Shown: positions 42,580 to 52,423 of the stretch, piece by piece
Numbering within the stretch: the stretch's first letter is position 1
Layout: each line of letters opens with the position of its first letter
Assembly (NCBI RefSeq): GCF_022539315.1
Contig: NC_066342.1
Location: forward strand, 16,943,346-17,007,345
DNA: 64,000 nt
DNA from: Serinus canaria
Taxonomy: Eukaryota > Chordata > Aves > Passeriformes > Fringillidae
Reading direction: 5' to 3'
Notes under the pieces: model-generated
Databases searched by the model: none
What the model was told of the DNA's origin: nothing
The model's input: the letters and a program-made list of their open reading frames with translations, nothing else
Translations under genes and position numbers: made by a program

Positions 42580-43065
42580 ATGCTTGTAGACACGGGTGCA
42601 GTCTGCACAGTGATCTCAGCATGGGACTGGCCAGCACATTGGCCTTTGCAAGATGTGGCTTGTCACGTTCGAGGTGTAAGGGGCATGCAATTGGCAAGAC
42701 AATCCAAAAGCATCGTCCAAATTGAAGGGCCAAATGGACAATTTGCAAATATACGTCTGTCTGTGTTAGATTATTCTGAACCATTACTTGGGAGAGATTT
42801 AATGTCTCAGTGGGAAGTCACAATTGATATTCCAGACTCTCCACAGGATTTTTGTACAGCGGTCACTCAACAGCGCCTTCCCGTAAAACTGAATTGGAGG
42901 ACAGACCAACCAGTTTCAGTGCGACAGTGGCCACTTAGTAAACAAAAAATTAGGGTGCTCAAGGAGCTAGTGGAAGAGCAACTAAAAAAGGGTCACATTG
43001 TGGAGACCATGTCCCCATGGAACTCTCCAGTGTTTGTCATCCAGAAGGCTGACAAACAGAGATAG
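42580..43065 (+). pseudogene. pro: pro protease and start of RT
   Basis: The frame carries the protease active site MLVDTGAVCTVIS (42580-42620), then LLGRDLMSQWEV near its C-terminus. Without interruption it passes into the RT N-terminus with PLSKQKIRVLKELVEEQL and GHIVETMSPWNSPVFVIQK. In a betaretrovirus pro and pol are separate frames joined by frameshifting, so this fused frame probably reflects an indel. Stop at 43063-43065. Confidence 0.85.
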
Positions 43066-43530
43066 CAGCTCCTCCATGACCTCTGACAAATTAATAATGT
43101 CATTGAAGATATGGGTTCTCTCCAACCTGGTATGCCATCCCCAGCGATGCTTCCCCAAGATTGGAAATTAACTATTATTGATGTTAAAGATTGTTTTTTC
43201 CAAGTCCCCCTACACCCGGACGACGCACTGCATTTTGCTTTCTCGGTCCCTACCATCAACATGGAAGCCCTGATGAAAAGGTACCATTGGAAAGTTCTTC
43301 CTCAGAGACTAAAGGTCTCGCCAGTGACCTGCCAGTGGTATGTCTCTTCCCTGCTGTCCCCAGTGCGTGCAGCCGCAGAAAAGGCCATCATCTATCATTA
43401 TATAGATGATATCCTTGTGTGCGCCCCCAATGATGATTTACTCACCCACGCGCTTGACCTAATGATCGATGCATTGATTGTTGCAGAGTTCGAGCTCCAA
43501 GAAAAGAAAATTCAAAAGATTCCACCTTAG
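43066..43530 (+). pseudogene. pol: pol, reverse transcriptase palm
   Basis: RT continues after the stop as LHDL*QINNV, then an open frame 43111-43530 with IIDVKDCFFQVPLHPDD (catalytic D in DVKD) and YIDD encoded at 43399-43410. The segment between is partly shifted (GLASDLPV-type frame near 43310). Ends at a stop at 43528-43530 in the thumb. Confidence 0.9.
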
Positions 43531-44455
43531 AAGTGTTTGAGCTTAGAAATTAGAAATAGGACCATTGTTCCTCAAAAATTACAAATCAGTCCAAAGATCA
43601 AGACCCTTGCTGATGTCCACAAGTTGTGTGAGTCTTTAAATTGAGTAAAGCCGTAGCTAGGTCTAACTAACCAAGACCTTGCCCCTCTTTTCAATTTATT
43701 GAAAGGGGGAGACAATCTGAGTTCTCCTAGGGCTATTACCCCAGAGGGTCAGAAAGCTCTAGAAAACGTTCAGACAGCAATGTCTACAAGACAGGCCATT
43801 CAGTTTTATCATCTCAGGTAAGTTGCCACACCTCCATGGAATCATTTTCCAGTGGGAGGAAAAACAAACACATAAGGCAGAGGAATCACCTAAAAAGGAC
43901 CGGGATCACAAGGACCCTCTCTTGATTATAGAGTGGGTTTTCCTTAGTCACCAAAGGTCCAAGAGAATGAAAATGCCCCAAGAGCTGGTAGCAGAACTGA
44001 TCCGGAAAGCCAGGACACGGATCAGGGAGCTAGCAGTATGTGACTTCACGTGCATTTACATTCCAATAGAGTTAAAATTGGGCCAAAATACTAAGAAAAT
44101 ATTAGAACAATTGCTTCGGGAAAATGAAGCGTTGCAGTTTGCTATAGATTCCTACTCAGGACAAATTTCCGGCGATTGGCCTGCCCACAAAATTTTCAAA
44201 CAAGATGTTCAATTTACTGTGAAATTGAGAAGTGTTCAAAGTAAGAGACCTTTAAAAAAGGCTCTGACCATCTTTACAGATGGGTCTGGGAGATCCCACA
44301 AGTCCGTTATCACTTGGAAGGACCCTCAAACCCAGCAGTGGGAGTCAGACATTGCTGAGGTGGATGGTTCACCTCAGGTTGCTGAATTAGCTGCAGTTGT
44401 TAGGGCCTTTGAAAGATTCTCAGAACTATTCAATCTGATTACAGACTCTGCATAA
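43531..44455 (+). pseudogene. pol: pol, RT thumb/connection and RNase H
   Basis: Decayed thumb (43531-43820, with stops near 43530 and 43644), then an open 210-codon frame from 43823. RNase H motifs: FTDGSG (first Asp), VAELAAVVRAF (Glu), NLITDSA (second Asp) immediately followed by a stop at 44453-44455. The remainder of RNase H is in the next feature, in frame after the stop. Confidence 0.9.
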
Positions 44456-45592
44456 GTAGCAGGAGTGGTATCCAGAGCAGATCAAGCAATACTGCAAGAA
44501 GTGTCTAACACTGCACTTTTCAAATTGCTCTCAAAACTTGTTAAGTTAGTTTCCAACCGAGAACAACCATTTTATGTGATGCATGTCAGGTCACACACTG
44601 ACTTGCCAGGGTTTATCGCTGAAGGCAACAGAAGGGCAGATGCTCTTGCTGCGTCTGCAGAGATGGCCACTCTCTCAAACATTTTTAAACAGGCAAAAAT
44701 CAGCCACCAGCTTTTCCACCAAAATGCTCCTGGCCTAGTTCATCAGTTTAATATCACTCGAGAACAGGCCAATGCGATTGTGGCCACATGCCTCAATTGC
44801 CAACAACATGCACTCTCTACAATGAGTGCAGGAGCAAACCCAAGGGGGCTGAACAGTTGTGAACCGTGGCAAACAGATGTAACACACATACAGTCATTCG
44901 GATGGCAGAAATATGTTCATGTTAGTGTAGATACTTTTTCTGGAGCTGTCTATGCCTCTTCCCACACAGGAGAAATGTCTTCTGATGCCATAAAGCACCT
45001 CCTACAGGCTTTTTCTTTCATGGGCATCCCCAAGGAGTTAAAAACTGATAATGGACCTGTTTACAAATCCAAGGAATTTGAGAGCTTCCTGCAGCAATGG
45101 GGAGTAGGTCACAAGACTGGCATCCCCTACTCCCCTACTGGTCAAGCCATAGTAGAAAGGACTCACCGTGATATCAAAAGAGTCCTAGACCAGCAACATC
45201 AGGTTCTGAGAGTGGAACCTCCCCACATCCGGTTGTCCAGGGCACTGTTTATAACAAATTTTCTAAACTGTTCTTTTGACAGTCTGAATCCACCCATTGT
45301 ACGCCACTTTGGGGAGAGCAGTCTGATGTCAATGAAAGAAAAGCCTCCAGTCCTAGTAAAGGACCCTGAGACTTGGAAGACGGTGGGACCTTACAAATTG
45401 GTTACATGGGGACGTGGATATGCCTGTGTATCCACCCCCTCGGGTGTAAAGTGGATTCCTTCCAAATGGGTAAGGCCCTATGTCCCCAAGGTCTCAGAGA
45501 AGTCTACAGAAGTGCCCCAGGTTGCTGCCTGGAGAAAAAAACGCTGCACGCGTTCCCATGAAGAAATTCCATTTAAGCGTCCTATCTAGAAT
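44456..45592 (+). CDS. pol: pol, RNase H C-terminus and complete integrase (longest intact retroviral domain in the window)
   Basis: 374 codons without a stop. The first part finishes RNase H (HVRSHTDLPG, EGNRRADALA with the last catalytic His and Asp). Integrase follows: HHCC zinc domain (HQLFHQNAPG to CLNCQQH, about 44700-44815), catalytic Asp codons 44876-44878 and 45047-45049 and Glu codon 45155-45157 in D-X35-E spacing, then a C-terminal domain with WGRGYACVST. It belongs to a pol gene broken upstream by stops, so no functional polyprotein is expected. It has no start codon of its own. Confidence 0.85.
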
Positions 45593-45623
45593 AGTTTGTA
45601 ATATATTTCTATCTTAAGTTTCC

Positions 45624-46142
45624 TTGTACCAGTTTAGATCCCATTGTTTGTGTGCAGTCTCAAGACACCATGACACCGAGTCTGCTCCTCGCCCTACTCA
45701 TGTTCATTCCACCAGCGATCTCCAAGATAGGCCCTCAGTCCAAAACAAACATACAGACTATCTGCTCCTTCTGCACAACCATTGCTGTGAAGAATTTGAA
45801 GGTCTCTGCTGCCTCAGCTTGTCATCGAAAGCAGAGAATGTCCATGCCAAGATCGAGAAAATACAAACCATGGTGAACGACATCAAGAGAGAAACGGATG
45901 ACTGGCTGAGTGGACTGTTCAAAGGCTGGGGACTCTCGGGCTGGTTGGGATCTATTCCAAAAACTGTGGTTTTAGTGCTGTTTATTTTAGTTATTGTTAT
46001 TGTAGTTATTAGTATTGTTTTTAGGCTGATCAAGCGCATAGTTTACAAGTTCATTTCAAGCTCATCTTCCCGTCCTGAAGTCTACCATTTGGAAGCTTTT
46101 AGTGTTCTAATGGAAGACAGAAACCTCAGTGGAAAACACTGA
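45624..46142 (+). pseudogene. env: env with surface subunit deleted; transmembrane subunit frame
   Basis: An ATG at 45670 begins a signal peptide (MTPSLLLALLMFIPPAIS) in one frame. The transmembrane subunit lies in another frame, open 45624-46142, with C-x6-C-C at 45786-45812, a tryptophan-rich membrane-proximal part and a hydrophobic anchor at about 45962-46020, then a basic cytoplasmic tail. Almost all of the surface subunit and the fusion peptide are gone, joined near 45735-45760. The TM frame has no ATG before 45870. Not a functional envelope. Confidence 0.85.
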
Positions 46143-46225
46143 CCCTCCTGAAGAGGAGGAACCAATTTACCAACCATGGTTTGGCAAGCATTCTGGGCCC
46201 CAAACCCAGTCCTCTTCATTTTAAG

Positions 46226-46241
46226 CAAAACAAGAGGGAGA
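46226..46241 (+). promoter_or_regulatory. Polypurine tract
   Basis: aaaacaagagggaga precedes the TGTAGCAG start of the 3' LTR. Confidence 0.8.
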
Positions 46242-46833
46242 TGTAGCAGTGTGATGTCGTAGTTTTTCTCAGGTACCCTGTCCTTTCCCAGGTGTCAATC
46301 ACTTCCCCCGTTCCCCACCCTCACCCCTGCTGGGTGCTGTCTGTCAATCCTGGCATTCCAGTGGGGCATCAAGTTGACTGGCAGAGTTCAAATGATGCCC
46401 TGCATTCCTGGGGGTCCATTGGCCCACCCAGGTGTCCCTTGCACCTGAGACCTGCCCACCCTGTACCTAGTTGGTGGGTTCCTTACCCCTCCCCTCCCTC
46501 TCTCCCGGGGGTTAAAAGAGCCAGTGACCACGCGGTTTGGTATTCTGTTAGTAGTTGTTATGGGATTCAGAAGACTGCCATCTGAATAAACTCTGGATCG
46601 AAACTCTAGCAGAATCCACTCCTTCCTTCACCATTCGCCTTAAAGCATCTGCGACAGAGGTAAACTGAGGCTTGTGCGTGTTTGAACTTCTCTCCAGGCC
46701 AGCTGCAGCATCCAGCATAGCCAGAGGTGTCTCTTAGGAGAAACCACCGGAGTGCTGCCTTTCAGTCAAACAGCAAAGGCTAGACAAGCCCGAGCAAGCT
46801 CCATCCGGACATATATTGGATTTTTTTTCAATA
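46242..46833 (+). mobile_element. 3' LTR of the class II provirus
   Basis: 592 bp, colinear with the 5' LTR. Differences include tag(t)ttttctc near the start, a small insertion with taaactgag near 46661, and a T-run near 46821. Confidence 0.9.
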
Positions 46834-47014
46834 TAACACCTGATCCCATCCCTACACATCTGAACCATATTCCTGTACCCTTCCCAGGTCACATGGCCCT
46901 TCTTCTGATTGCAGTGCATTTCCTTTTTACTCCTCAGTGTGAAGATGAGAATACGACCACCTTACAGACTAGTTGACAGGCTTGCTCTTGTCTCCTCCCA
47001 AAAGCAGGGGAGAT

Positions 47015-47313
47015 TGTTAAGACTGTTAAGATTCTCTTAAATCTCTTTGTTAAGGTTTGGACCTCCGACTGTGTTGGAGTATCTCTGGGGACACTTGTAC
47101 ATAGCCCTATATACTTATATTTTGCAGGTCTAGTGAATTTATCACCAGCAATCTAAAATATTATGTAATCTGCTGCTACAATAAACCACTCTACTTGTGA
47201 ATCTGTTTTCATCAAAGTTCTTATTGAATTTGAGCAGATTTATAGTGTTGAAATGGTGAACTACACTATTCATGAATCTGCAATTGCGAATCAGCTGTAC
47301 TCAGAAATAGACA
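47015..47313 (+). mobile_element. LTR with upstream polypurine tract
   Basis: aaaagcaggggaga at 47000-47013 precedes TGTTAAGACTGTTAAG; the LTR ends CAGAAATAGACA. AATAAA at 47190. This looks like the 3' LTR of a provirus whose internal part was lost when the class II provirus inserted at 46834; the short sequence 46840-47000 may be its env tail (ends in a stop at 46974-46976). Confidence 0.65.
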
Positions 47314-47329
47314 TTCTCTAAAAGTCTAT

Positions 47330-48188
47330 GGTACTTAAGAAAGTTTGCATTTCCTTTTTGTTGGTTGGTGGAGACATTGCTGTGATCTTATTGATGACAT
47401 CAGTGGGAATCTGACACCATCCATTTTGTCATGTTATTCCCAGGAACTGGATCTCTTGGGCAGGTCCCTTAACTTTGCTTTTGTTGATGGTAAAACTGGC
47501 TTTCAGGAGGATTTGGATGATTTTCTCTCCTTTCTTAAAGATTTCTCCTGCCATGTTTTCCCACACAATGATGTTATCGATGCATTACAAATGTTCTGGA
47601 GCTTCACCCTTTTCTAGTGCAGTCTGGATCAGTCCATGGCAGATGGTAGGACTGTGCTTCCACCCTTGGGGCAGTTGGTTCTAGGTGTAGTGCACTCCCC
47701 TTAAAGTGAAGGTAAACTGAGACCTGCATTTTGCTGCCAAAGGAATGGAGGAAAATGCATTGGCAATGTCAGTAGTGGTATACCACTTCACTGCTTTGGA
47801 CTCCAGCTCATACTGGAGCTCCAACATGTTTGGCACAGCAGCTCTCAATGTTAGAGGCACTTCATTCAAGGCACAATAGTCTATAGTCAATTTCTATTTT
47901 CTTTCAGATTTATGCACTGGCCAAATGGGGCTGTTGAAGGGTGAGTGGGTTTTGGTGACCACCCCTTGGCTCTCCAGCTCACAAATCATTTTATGGATGG
48001 GAATCTCAGCATCTTGAGTTGTTCTGTACTGTCAGCAGGGCACTGTTGAAGGGACAACTGGTACTTGTTGCTCTTCCCCCTCCAGAAGTCCTACTGAAGA
48101 TGGGTTCTCTCATGGTCTAGGCAAGGTGTTCAGTTGTTTAAAGTGCTCTGTCTCCACAGCAGCTATCCCAAACCTGAGTCTTTTTGGG
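47330..48188 (-). pseudogene. pol: ERVL pol relic, reverse transcriptase (copy 2)
   Basis: The minus strand reads from RT N-terminus (48120) to thumb (47340). The class III signature is clear in the open stretch 47890-47681: LNEVPLTLRAAVPNM and TTDIANAFSSIPLAA, then LPQGWKHSPTICHGL further on. The catalytic YVDD box is degraded to a stop followed by CIDN (about 47578-47592). More stops follow towards 47340. The rest of pol (RNase H, integrase) is missing. Confidence 0.85.
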
Positions 48189-48888
48189 TGTCCTGGATTG
48201 TAAGACAAGTGTGTATTCCATTTGCCATTTGTCAGAGGTAGGGCAGTTATCTTCTGTTAATCGGGCAGTTTTCTTTATCTCTCCCACAAACCAATCCTCC
48301 CTCCAGGAAATATCTTCTATTAATGGGCCATTGAGTCTTACTGCATGACTGATAAAATTACATCATCCCATTGTGAGATGCTTTGCCCAGGGGGAGGAGC
48401 CAAGCATTCCTAACTAGATATAATCTGAGATTTTGGGATACCAGAGCAGCCTTTTTCCCAATGGATTCCCAGAGAAGCAGCTGTCTTCTCCACTGGATTC
48501 ACAGAGGAAGACCAGGCTGATCTACACCATTACCAGATCTTCAGAGGAAAATTACACCCTTCTACAGGACCACTGCTTCAACAGAATCACATCTGTCACT
48601 CCAGGAGGACTGCAGCCACCATTCAATTGGACTGATACCAACATCCTGACCCACAGTGTGTCAGGTCGTATTCTGACTCTGTCAGTAGGGGTTTTTTTGT
48701 TGTTTGTACTATTACATTTGTATTTTTAATTTTCCTAGTAAAGAACTGTTATTCCTATTCCCATATCTTTGCCTAAGAGCCTTTTAATTTCAAAATTATA
48801 ATAATTCAGAGGGAGGGGGTTTACATTTTCCATTTCAGGGGAGGCTTCTGCCTTCCTTAGTAGACACCTGTCTTTTCAAACCAAGACA
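48189..48888 (+). mobile_element. Solo ERVL LTR inserted in ERVL copy 2
   Basis: 700 bp, TGTCCTGGATTGTAAGACA to TTTCAAACCAAGACA, flanked by ttggg and ttgag (48184-48188, 48889-48893), 5 bp with one change. Minus-strand ERVL sequence continues on both sides. Same family as 20787-21466. Confidence 0.9.
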
Positions 48889-49303
48889 TTGAGTCATTGA
48901 CATACCCACTTTGGAGGAACCCTATGCTCAAAATGCACAGGGCCTCTGGGCCAGTCACAATGGGATGTTTCTTCCTCTCATTTCCAATCAGGCTCACATC
49001 AGCTTCCACCAAAGTCAAATCCTGTGATCCCCCTGTCACGCAAGTAATAGAAACAAATTCTGCCCCCATATGTCTTGATGGGATTAGTGTGCACTGTGCA
49101 CCAGTGTCAACCAAGGCCTCATATTTTTGTGGTTCTGATGTGTCAGACCAATGAATGTACACAGTCTAAAAGACACAATTTTCCCTTGCCTCTACCTGGC
49201 TACAGGCAGGGCCCCTCTAAGACTGGTTATTTTTCTTTCCCTGGGTGTACATTTTAGAGGTTCTTTCAAGGGGATTGGACACGTCATCATCATACCTGGC
49301 AGT
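48889..49303 (-). pseudogene. pro: ERVL pro, protease (copy 2)
   Basis: The minus-strand frame ending in the nested LTR contains SEPQKYEALVDTGAQCTLIP, the aspartic-protease active site with the catalytic triad DTG preserved (about 49098-49130). It continues with a beta-strand-like GAEFVSITCVTGGSQ segment. The LTR at 48189 interrupts the transition to RT. Confidence 0.85.
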
Positions 49304-50374
49304 TCAGCTACGGGCTACTGGAGCTGCTTCCTTTCCAGTGGAACTTCCTCTCTGAGTCTTGCCCTCTTTCAACTTATGCCCCCATTGTGCCATTGCAGCA
49401 GTGTGTCTTCTATCCCACCTCCTCACGCCTTCCCCACTATCACACAGGAAGAACCACAGTTCAGCTCGAGGGGTGTACCTTCTTTCCCTATTTGGGGGAC
49501 ATCTGTGTTTGGTACCAGAACCTCTGAGCTGTACTGCCGAGATTTGGAGAAGGCCCTCTTTAATCTCCTCTCTGAGTTTCTTCTGATTCTCTTCTATGTT
49601 ATCTTCTAATTTCTGCAGACATGTTTCTAGAGCTGCAATTCTTGCATGTGTTGGGCCATGCACGGCATCTGTATTTGCTCAGAGCTTCTTTGCCATATCA
49701 GGAACAGTCTCATTCCTTTTATCCCACTTCATCATTGCTAAAGCAGAAGTGTATTCTTGGGGCCTAAGTCATACAAGTTTTTGCCACATTATGGGTGTAC
49801 ATGTTACCAAGTCTGGATTCTTAGGCCTTGTTGGGTCTTCTGAGAAAACAATCTCTGCCACTGCCATTTCTGTCAAGGGTTGATTCCCTTGTTGTATGGT
49901 GCTCCACTGGGTTTCCTGCATATAGAGATTGTCTCCATACAGATATCTTTGCTCCACACTTCCCAAGATCCATACCCAGAGACTGAGATTGTCAACCCAC
50001 CCCTCACCATTCCTTGATCAATAACTGGATCATGTGACAAGGATCCTAAAATGCCTTGTTTCAGTACCATCCAGAATTTTTGCCTTGCCTGCAGCGTCCC
50101 AAAGATGGACTAACCAACTAATTATAGATTCATCTGGTCGAGTGTATTTTTTTTTTAGGCCACGAAGATCCTTTAGGTAAAAGGACTCAATAGTGACTTC
50201 TGATTTTGAGTCAATTGCTGGAGCTGGCTTTGAGGGTCCTTCCTCTGGATCATCATTGTCCACTGGTCAGTCGGTTTTGGTTTTGTACTTCTTTCTCGTG
50301 GTAGCAACTGCCAGTGTCTTAGACTCACAGTCCAGTTTATTTGTTGGCTTAGGCTCACTGTTTGGTTTACCTAC
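49304..50374 (-). pseudogene. gag: ERVL gag, capsid to nucleocapsid region (copy 2)
   Basis: Minus-strand frames in order: acidic start with YLKDLRGLKKKYTRPDE and ISWLVHLWDAAGKAKILDGTE (50263-50030), SLSHDPVIDQGMVRG (50070-49873), then a coiled-coil-like segment with LETCLQKLEDNIEENQKK and a basic tail (49663-49304). The first two are typical of class III capsid. Frames shift between pieces. Upstream gag is displaced to 53868 by the element 50375-53861. Confidence 0.8.
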
Positions 50375-50760
50375 TGTCACCGACATGTGTTATGAAAAAT
50401 CCTTCCCTTAGGATTTTTCCCTCCTGAGAAGCTGAGAGGCCTCAGGAACAAACTGTAAACAATTCTTATCTGCTGCTGTGGAATGCAACAGGGGGAATCT
50501 GTGATTGGTCTCATCTGGTTGTTTCTAATTAATGGCCAATCACAGTTCACCTGCCCAGACTGTCTTGGATAGAGACAAGCCTTTGTTATTAATTCCTTTT
50601 CTATTCTTAGCTTAGCCTTCTAATGAAATCCTTTCTTCTTTTCTTTTACTATAGTTTTAATATATTATATATCATAACATAATAAATCAAGCCTTCTGAT
50701 ACATGGAGTCAACTTTCTCATCTCTTCCCTCATCCTGGGACCCTTGTGGACAAAACCACA
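50375..50760 (+). mobile_element. 5' LTR of the pol-less element
   Basis: TGTCACCGACATG to GACAAAACCACA, 386 bp. AT-rich poly(A) region with cataataaatc near 50677. Same family as 22951-23507 and 34411-34800. Confidence 0.95.
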
Positions 50761-50762
50761 AA

Positions 50763-50780
50763 TGGTGATCCCCGAGTGAA
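50763..50780 (+). promoter_or_regulatory. Primer binding site, tRNA-Trp-like
   Basis: tggtgatccccgagtgaa follows the LTR and resembles the tryptophan-tRNA primer site of alpharetroviruses. Similar gtga/accccgagtg segments recur at 50785-50940, see findings. Confidence 0.6.
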
Positions 50781-51078
50781 AAAAGGAGCACCACTACAAA
50801 AGGTGAACACCGAGGACAGAACTGACAGATGGTGCCTCGAGTGAAGAAATCACCACAATTGGACCCTGAGTGAAGAAGAATTCTTCATTTGGTAAACCCA
50901 GAGGAGCATTGCTACATTTGGGTAAACCCCGAGTGTGTGGCATTGATGGTCACTTACACAAGTGACCACAGAAGTGGCTTCTAGCCAGGAGCTGAAGAAC
51001 TGAAGATCCTGAAATTGGACAGAGTTCACAGCCGAGGCTGGCCACAGAGAGAACCTTTTGAAAAGTCTCCCAGACAAG

Positions 51079-51708
51079 ATGTCCGGAAGTCTTCGCAGCA
51101 CAGAGCAGCCTGCTGAAGCCCAGAGGACACTGTCACAAGCTACTGTCAACGCTTCCCTTCCTGAAAATGCTTCCCTTCTTGCAAGGCAGATTCAGATGTG
51201 GGCAAGGGTGCCTACAGAGGCGAAGGTTCCATTCTCTCCCTCAGAGGAGAAACTTATTGGCCTCTGGCAAAAATGGGGTCACGAGGACAGAATTCCTATG
51301 CTGAAGATATATTTCAATGAGTTTTTCAGGTGGGCAAAGCACCATGGCTTTTTCACTGATGTGCTGTATGCCCTTGATTCATACATTTGGGAATGCATGA
51401 AAGTAATTATCCGAGACCTTTGTTACCGGGGACTTGGATTTCCTCGGGTTTATCCGTCATTTAGAACTCTCTTCCCAGTTTTGAAACGGAAAGCATCTGC
51501 ATATCAGTGGATTGCGGATTGCCGAGGTATGGCTCCCTTCTCGCTGGAGCTGGCAAGAGAGGAACCTGTGCAAAACCACGGCCTGCAGGTTCCCAGCCCC
51601 CCCCCGAATTGCGGCAGGGGGGGCGAAGCTTTGCCCGCAGCAGGTTTTTTTCGGCTCCTTTGGAACATGCTCCGATGGAACTGCTTCCCCCCCCCCTTGT
51701 TGCTCTGA
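51079..51708 (+). CDS. Gag-like open frame, first half of internal coding region
   Basis: First ATG at 51079 (MSGSLRSTEQPAEAQ) opens a 209-codon frame. Residues 30-140 are a compact, helical, aromatic-rich region (PFSPSEEKLIGLWQKWGH, FFRWAKHHGFF, CMKVIIRDLCYRG) that could be a matrix-type domain; this is inference from position and look. The last 40 codons turn into a proline/glycine-rich tail where the frame crosses two C-runs (51598-51607 and 51688-51699), where the next frame takes over. Function unknown. Confidence 0.45.
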   Translation: MSGSLRSTEQPAEAQRTLSQATVNASLPENASLLARQIQMWARVPTEAKVPFSPSEEKLIGLWQKWGHEDRIPMLKIYFNEFFRWAKHHGFFTDVLYALDSYIWECMKVIIRDLCYRGLGFPRVYPSFRTLFPVLKRKASAYQWIADCRGMAPFSLELAREEPVQNHGLQVPSPPPNCGRGGEALPAAGFFRLLWNMLRWNCFPPPLLL

Positions 51709-52423
51709 GGGGGGAGGTGAGTTGTCTCCGCTGCCCGAAGCGGAGCCGCAGGCCCCACCCCAGCCTGCCCCGCGGGAGGCGCCAGACCCCGTTGCCCCTC
51801 CCGCAGCCCCGACGCAGGCCAGACCGGCCCCGCCGCCTCCAGCAGAGTTTGTCGGCGTTCCCGTGGCAGAAGCACCACCTCCTGCGGCTTCGCCCAAGTT
51901 GCTAGGCGGCACACTCGACAGCAATCGCCAAGAGCTCGCGCCTGCACTGCCACTAGCGGAGCAAAGTGAGACAACAGTGCAGGCGGCACTGGTGGGCGCC
52001 GGCCCCTCGCCCCTGCCGCCCCCAGCGGCTGTCCCGCCGCCTCTCGTGTCGGCTCCGCCGGCTTTGCTGTCTGCGCCTGCGCTGCAGCTTCCGGTACCCG
52101 GAGAAGACGCGGCTGCTGTCCTCAGCCTGGCGGGGGATGCACTACCTCCGGCTTTGCAGCCCCCACCTCTGACCGTGGCGTCCCCGCCTTTGCCTGCCAC
52201 GCCGGTAGAGGAGGCTGAGGTTGAGAACCACCAAGCAGAACCATCATCGGAGCCACCCGTGGCCCCGCTGCCCCTCGCGGCGGCTGCCGCGGTGCCTGCG
52301 ATCAGCCTGGATTCCCCCCCGAGCTTGTCGGGCCTTCCCGAGGCTGCCCCTGCGGGGGAGCTGGGACAGGGGAAGGGGACGCTGGCCTGCCCCTCCGTGG
52401 GGGGGTTGTGGCTTGACAGCTGA
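51512..52423 (+). CDS. Proline/alanine-rich open frame, probable frame-shifted continuation
   Basis: An open frame of 304 codons with no ATG, overlapping the previous ORF in frame +1. From about 51710 it is dominated by Pro, Ala, Glu and Leu (APREAPDPVAPPAAP-type). It ends with WLDS and a stop at 52421-52423. Lack of a start codon and the C-runs in the overlap suggest it was once continuous with the upstream frame. No zinc knuckle, protease or RT motif. High GC means open frames in several phases, so coding status is uncertain. Confidence 0.35.
   Translation: MRIAEVWLPSRWSWQERNLCKTTACRFPAPPRIAAGGAKLCPQQVFFGSFGTCSDGTASPPPCCSEGGGELSPLPEAEPQAPPQPAPREAPDPVAPPAAPTQARPAPPPPAEFVGVPVAEAPPPAASPKLLGGTLDSNRQELAPALPLAEQSETTVQAALVGAGPSPLPPPAAVPPPLVSAPPALLSAPALQLPVPGEDAAAVLSLAGDALPPALQPPPLTVASPPLPATPVEEAEVENHQAEPSSEPPVAPLPLAAAAAVPAISLDSPPSLSGLPEAAPAGELGQGKGTLACPSVGGLWLDS

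Larger units (their letters stand above)
38108..46833 (+). mobile_element. Full-length class II (betaretrovirus-like) provirus
   Basis: Two LTRs (38108-38691 and 46242-46833) bound gag, pro, pol and an internally deleted env. taacac flanks both ends (38102-38107 and 46834-46839), a perfect 6-bp target duplication. A tRNA-Lys-like primer site follows the 5' LTR. The LTRs are very similar by eye (few substitutions plus one small insertion near 46660), so this is among the younger insertions. It still carries multiple stops, frameshifts and one solo LTR in gag. Confidence 0.95.

Noticed and set aside
51457..52200. A 247-codon minus-strand open frame
   Set aside because: It is Gly/Ala/Ser-rich and mirrors the GC-rich Pro/Ala-rich region on the plus strand. 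It has no domain and crosses unrelated parts of the element.
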